From GCA-002793235 sp965267355 (GTDB taxonomy: Bacteria > Bacteroidota > Bacteroidia > Flavobacteriales_E > Vicingaceae), in the NCBI GenBank assembly GCA_965267355.1, contig OZ253956.1, positions 1,054,001-1,118,000 on the forward strand: a stretch of DNA of 64,000 nt. The letters run 5' to 3'. A model generated the notes under the pieces. The model saw nothing but the letters and a program-made list of their open reading frames with translations. It was not told where the DNA came from and did not search any database. Of the stretch, positions 60,947 through 64,000 are shown piece after piece; the stretch's first letter is position 1, and the number at the start of each line of letters is the position of its first letter. Both the position numbers and the translations under genes were made by a program.

Positions 60947-61825
60947 TCACAATTCCTCTTCAAACACACAAGTTTCGTGGTCAAGGTCTGTTTCTATGGT
61001 ATAGTGTTCAAAGGAATATTTGGCTATAATTTTCTTGATTTCAGATTTGATAACCACGATTTCGTTGATATTAGAAATGTTGCCTAATTTAACATGAGTG
61101 GTAAAAACATGGTGTTCGCCATCTAATGACCAAATATGTGTATCATGGGCAGATACAACCCCTTTAACATTGGTAATCAATTCTACAATTTTGTCTGTAT
61201 CAATATCTTTTGGTTTTCCTTGAAGAAAAAGAAAGAGTGTTTCTTTTAACTTCTTCATAGCATTATATAAGATGTATAATGTAATTAAAATTGATAGAGC
61301 TGGATCGAGGTATGCAATTTCTTTAAATTGTAACACTATAGCTACAACAAGTATAGCAAACCAACCTAATACATCTTCCAGCAAATGCCAGGAAACCACT
61401 CTTTCATTCATGCTTTTGCCCTTGCTAAGTTTCCATGCAGCATAGCCATTTACAGCAATTCCTAAAAATGCAAACCACATCATTCCTCTGGCATCTGGCA
61501 ATTCTGGATTGAGGAACCTGCCAATTGTTTCATAAATTGCATAAATACCTCCTAGAATTAAAACGGTACAATTAATTAATGCTCCGAATAATGAAAATCT
61601 TCTATAACCAAAAGAATACTTTTTGTTGGGTTTTTTTTCAGACTTAACCTGTAAAAACCATGCTGTTCCGAGAGATAGGCTGTCACCAAAATCGTGAATA
61701 GCATCAGCTATAATGGCCATACTATTTACATAAAAACCAGCAATAACCTCTATTATTGTAAAGGCTAGATTAAGAAAAAAAGCAACTTTTAAATTTTTAT
61801 TGGAATGATTATGATGATGACTCAT
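60947..61825 (-). CDS. Cation diffusion facilitator (CDF) metal transporter
   Basis: Inner-membrane metal/proton antiporter of 292 residues with six membrane helices and a His-rich N-terminus (MSHHHNHSNKN). Metal-site motif HDFGDS in helix 2 (about 43-48) and HLLEDVLGW in helix 5 (about 147-155: His and Asp). The C-terminal cytoplasmic domain (about 210-292) carries HDTHIWSLDGEHHVFTTHV. This is the CzcD/ZitB type, likely exporting zinc. Confidence 0.92.
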   Translation of the reverse strand: MSHHHNHSNKNLKVAFFLNLAFTIIEVIAGFYVNSMAIIADAIHDFGDSLSLGTAWFLQVKSEKKPNKKYSFGYRRFSLFGALINCTVLILGGIYAIYETIGRFLNPELPDARGMMWFAFLGIAVNGYAAWKLSKGKSMNERVVSWHLLEDVLGWFAILVVAIVLQFKEIAYLDPALSILITLYILYNAMKKLKETLFLFLQGKPKDIDTDKIVELITNVKGVVSAHDTHIWSLDGEHHVFTTHVKLGNISNINEIVVIKSEIKKIIAKYSFEHYTIETDLDHETCVFEEEL

Positions 61826-61831
61826 AAAAAT

Positions 61832-62257
61832 CTATAACCCTAAAAGAGGTAAATGTTTTATTTTGTGGTAATTTAAAGCTGCCTGGATACAGCTTTTTAA
61901 TGCATTTGCAGAATAACTTTCTTCCAACGGAAAAATTATTGCTCTATTACCTTCAAAATGAAAATTATTCTTGTGCACTATTCTAAATGTAGGCACCAAT
62001 CTACTGGTACATTGGAAATACATGCCGTATTGTTCTGGAGTTTTGTTTTTCCAATCAATTCTTATGGTACTGCCATTTTTGGCAAGGTAACTAGGCTCTC
62101 CCCATTTTAATGTTTCTTCTATTTGAGTTAACCCTAAGTTATTAGCAGTTTCAATAATTAATGCTCTTAGTTCTAATAATTTACCCTTAACTGGTTTAGG
62201 ATACTTATCAAAAACAGCTTGAACTTTTGGGTTAGTATTTATATTAACTTGAGCCAT
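61832..62257 (-). CDS. DUF1801 protein
   Basis: Cytoplasmic protein of 141 residues with DUF1801 features: VFDKYPKPVKGKLLELRALI near 15-34, ETLKWGEPSYLAKNGSTIRI near 63-82, RAIIFPLEESY near 109. Function unknown, a second member beside the one at 57150. Its ATG follows the odhB terminator hairpin by 5 bases. 6 bases separate it from the CDF gene downstream, so the two are co-transcribed. Confidence 0.82.
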   Translation of the reverse strand: MAQVNINTNPKVQAVFDKYPKPVKGKLLELRALIIETANNLGLTQIEETLKWGEPSYLAKNGSTIRIDWKNKTPEQYGMYFQCTSRLVPTFRIVHKNNFHFEGNRAIIFPLEESYSANALKSCIQAALNYHKIKHLPLLGL

Positions 62258-62262
62258 AAAAA

Positions 62263-62281
62263 AGCCCTCAAAGAGAGGGCT
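62263..62281 (-). terminator. Terminator hairpin after odhB, abutting next start codon
   Basis: AGCCCTC (62263-62269), loop, GAGGGCT (62275-62281). On the minus strand it is followed by TTTTTTATG, where the ATG is the start of the DUF1801 gene, the same arrangement as at 58773. Confidence 0.82.
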
Positions 62282-62287
62282 AAGTAT

Positions 62288-63541
62288 TTATAGTTTTAAT
62301 AAAACTTCTTCAGGATCTTTACCTCCAAATACTATCGAACTAGGGTTCTCCAGCATTTCTTTTACAGTTTTTAAGAAACCTACAGATTCTTTTCCATCGA
62401 TGATTCGGTGATCATAACTTAAAGCGACATACATAATAGGTCTAATCTCTACTTTTCCATTTATGGCAACAGGCCTTTCTACAATGTTGTGCATACCTAG
62501 AATTGCACTTTGAGGAGGGTTGATAATTGGTGTACTCAACATTGAACCAAAAACACCTCCATTAGTAATGGTAAATGTACCACCCTCCATATCTGCAATA
62601 TCAATTTTGCCGTCTCTTGCTTTTATAGCTAGACGTTTTATTTCAGCTTCAATTTCAGCCAGGCTCATTTGTTCTGCATTTCTTACTACTGGCACCATTA
62701 ATCCCTTTGGTGAGCTAACAGCAATTCCAATATCAGCGTAATCGTAACTAACCATGTAATCTCCATCAATCATAGAGTTTACAGCTGGATATTGTCTTAA
62801 AGCTTCGGTAACAGCTTTTGTAAAGAAGCTCATAAATCCTAAACTAACCCCATGAGACTCTTTGAATTTTTCTTTGTATTTAGCTCTTAAGTCCATTACA
62901 GGTTTCATGTCTACTTCATTGAAAGTAGTGAGCATAGCAGTTTCGTTTTTTACAGAAACTAAACGAGAAGCAATTTTTCTTCTCAGCATGCTCATTTTCT
63001 TTTTCTCTTCCTCTCTTGTTCCTCCCCAGCCAATCATGGAGTCTGAACTAACGCCACTTGTCAGGTATGCTTCAATATCAGATTTGGTAATTTTACCGTT
63101 GCTACCGGAACCTTTTATTTTAGTCGCAGGAATACCGTTAGCAGCGATCATTTCTTTAGCTACAGGGGTTGCTTTTACATCTGCGGCAACAGATTTTGCT
63201 GGACCTGGATTTGGCATCGGGGTCTCTTCTTTTGCTGGTTCAGTAACAACTTCAACTTCTTTCTCTTCTGCATCTGCTTCAGAAACAAAATCAGCAGGAG
63301 GCTCTGCATCTGTATCAATTAAACAAACAACCGCACCAACTGCAATTACATCACCTTCTTCAGCCTTTAATGTGATAATACCACTTTCTTCGGCTGGTAA
63401 TTCTAGAGTTGCTTTATCAGAATCAACTTCTGCAATAGCCTGATCTTTTTCCACATAATCACCATCTTCAACTAACCATTGAGCAATTTCTACTTCTGTA
63501 ATCGATTCTCCCGGTGAGGGAACTTTCATTTCTAAAGCCAT
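62288..63541 (-). CDS. sucB: Dihydrolipoyl succinyltransferase (2-oxoglutarate dehydrogenase E2)
   Basis: E2 subunit of 417 residues. N-terminal lipoyl domain (1-77) with lipoyl Lys in EVDSDKATLEL (about 43), a Pro/Glu/Ala linker, a peripheral-subunit-binding domain (about 125-160, VAKEMIAANGIPATKIKGSG start) and a catalytic core (190-417) ending with SYDHRIIDGKESVGFL (His-Asp pair). It transfers the succinyl group to CoA in the TCA cycle. 35 bases downstream of the E1 gene. Confidence 0.96.
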   Translation of the reverse strand: MALEMKVPSPGESITEVEIAQWLVEDGDYVEKDQAIAEVDSDKATLELPAEESGIITLKAEEGDVIAVGAVVCLIDTDAEPPADFVSEADAEEKEVEVVTEPAKEETPMPNPGPAKSVAADVKATPVAKEMIAANGIPATKIKGSGSNGKITKSDIEAYLTSGVSSDSMIGWGGTREEEKKKMSMLRRKIASRLVSVKNETAMLTTFNEVDMKPVMDLRAKYKEKFKESHGVSLGFMSFFTKAVTEALRQYPAVNSMIDGDYMVSYDYADIGIAVSSPKGLMVPVVRNAEQMSLAEIEAEIKRLAIKARDGKIDIADMEGGTFTITNGGVFGSMLSTPIINPPQSAILGMHNIVERPVAINGKVEIRPIMYVALSYDHRIIDGKESVGFLKTVKEMLENPSSIVFGGKDPEEVLLKL

Positions 63542-63576
63542 AGCTTTTTTTAATTTATCTTTAACTATTTAATATC

Positions 63577-64000
63577 TTAACTTGTTACAAGAGCATATTT
63601 AAATACTCTGTCTATAATATCATTGTGTCTTACAGCATGAGCTTTTGATGAGCCGGTTGCTGGAGCTCCACTTTCTGCTAATGAAATCACCTCTAATTTA
63701 ACTGAAGTAAAATGTCTAAGCATATGTGTCCATGCCCCCATATTTTCTGGTTCTTCTTGTGCCCAAATATAGTTTTTAGCGTTTTTGTATTTCGCTATAA
63801 TTTTATCTAATTGTATTTGAGGTAGAGGATAAAGTTGTTCTACTCTTACAATTGCTATGTTTTCTGCACCGCCAATTTCTTCTTGTTTAGCTAGTAAATC
63901 ATAATAGAACTTACCCGTACAGAATACAACCGTATCTACATTTTTAGTATTTGCATTGTTATCATCAATTACCTCTTGGAAGCTGCCTTTTGCCATCTCA
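63577..64000 (-). CDS. sucA: 2-oxoglutarate dehydrogenase E1, C-terminal part (runs off window)
   Basis: Only the last ~141 residues are present. The frame remains open through the right edge (a Glu codon precedes the Met at 63996), so that Met is internal. Visible motifs: SFQEVIDDNNA, VVFCTGKFYYDLL, IAIVRVEQLYPLP and WAQEEPENMGAWTHM, all of the OdhA C-terminal domain. Thiamine-diphosphate enzyme; operon with sucB. Confidence 0.95.
   Translation of the reverse strand, partial: EMAKGSFQEVIDDNNANTKNVDTVVFCTGKFYYDLLAKQEEIGGAENIAIVRVEQLYPLPQIQLDKIIAKYKNAKNYIWAQEEPENMGAWTHMLRHFTSVKLEVISLAESGAPATGSSKAHAVRHNDIIDRVFKYALVTS

Noticed and set aside
62862..63443. 193-codon open frame on the plus strand
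   Set aside because: Antisense to sucB; low-complexity Ser/Ala product mirrors the sucB linker.
1..64000. tRNA, rRNA, CRISPR array, prophage or IS element
   Set aside because: No cloverleaf, rRNA core, regular spaced repeats or transposase/integrase reading frame seen on either strand.

Overview
The window looks like chromosomal DNA of a Bacteroidota bacterium, most likely Flavobacteriales and probably aquatic. DNA is A+T-rich. Promoters with the Bacteroidota signature (TTG, about 17-22 nt, TAnnTTTG) can be read in front of several genes. Eight proteins end in type IX secretion (T9SS type A) sorting domains, and lineage families such as DUF2480, DUF4837, DUF2490 and DUF2279 are present. Genus cannot be fixed from sequence alone. 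I saw no rRNA, tRNA, CRISPR array, prophage or transposase gene, and no gene-free stretch longer than 300 bases.

Layout. 1-6.6 kb: 3' end of glycyl-tRNA synthetase, a NarL-type response regulator with a large propeller sensor kinase, and a divergent T9SS repeat protein. 6.7-16.5 kb: one long apparent operon of TetR regulator, SulP anion transporter, beta-carbonic anhydrase, ABC/HlyD/TolC-type exporter, TPR protein, CutA/PII-like small protein and DUF2490 barrel. 16.5-19 kb: a LysR regulator divergent from two small unknown genes and an SbtA-type bicarbonate transporter. Together 6.7-19 kb reads as a dissolved-inorganic-carbon acquisition island. 19-28.5 kb: housekeeping (SpoIIE-type phosphatase, tRNA-dihydrouridine synthase, CPBP protease, TatA, GatA, MltD-like transglycosylase, DUF4837, thioredoxin-like lipoprotein). 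28.6-43.4 kb: secreted T9SS cargo (endonuclease I, lectin-domain, CotH, PKD proteins) interleaved with aldehyde dehydrogenase, DUF2480 and RNase R. 43.5-48.5 kb: TonB, an SDR, an OmpR-type two-component pair and a divergent acidic T9SS protein. 48.6-50.6 kb: 3-hydroxyanthranilate dioxygenase and ACMSD (kynurenine branch of tryptophan catabolism), separated by a small four-helix-bundle gene that looks like an inserted cassette. 50.7-64 kb: mixed metabolic and hypothetical genes ending in the odhA-odhB (2-oxoglutarate dehydrogenase) operon, cut by the right edge.

How parts work together. SulP, carbonic anhydrase and SbtA would import and interconvert bicarbonate and CO2, probably for anaplerotic carboxylation, under TetR and LysR control. 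A perfect 17-bp palindrome sits between the -33 and -7 boxes of the TetR operon and is a strong candidate autoregulatory operator. The OmpR-type pair and its divergent secreted protein share an intergenic region with helically phased TTAAC repeats, and the sensor domain resembles part of that secreted protein. The strongest candidates for something new are the carbon island with its catalytically degenerate ABC exporter and CutA/PII-like protein, and the four-helix-bundle cassette with inverted ends that now supplies the start codon of the ACMSD gene.
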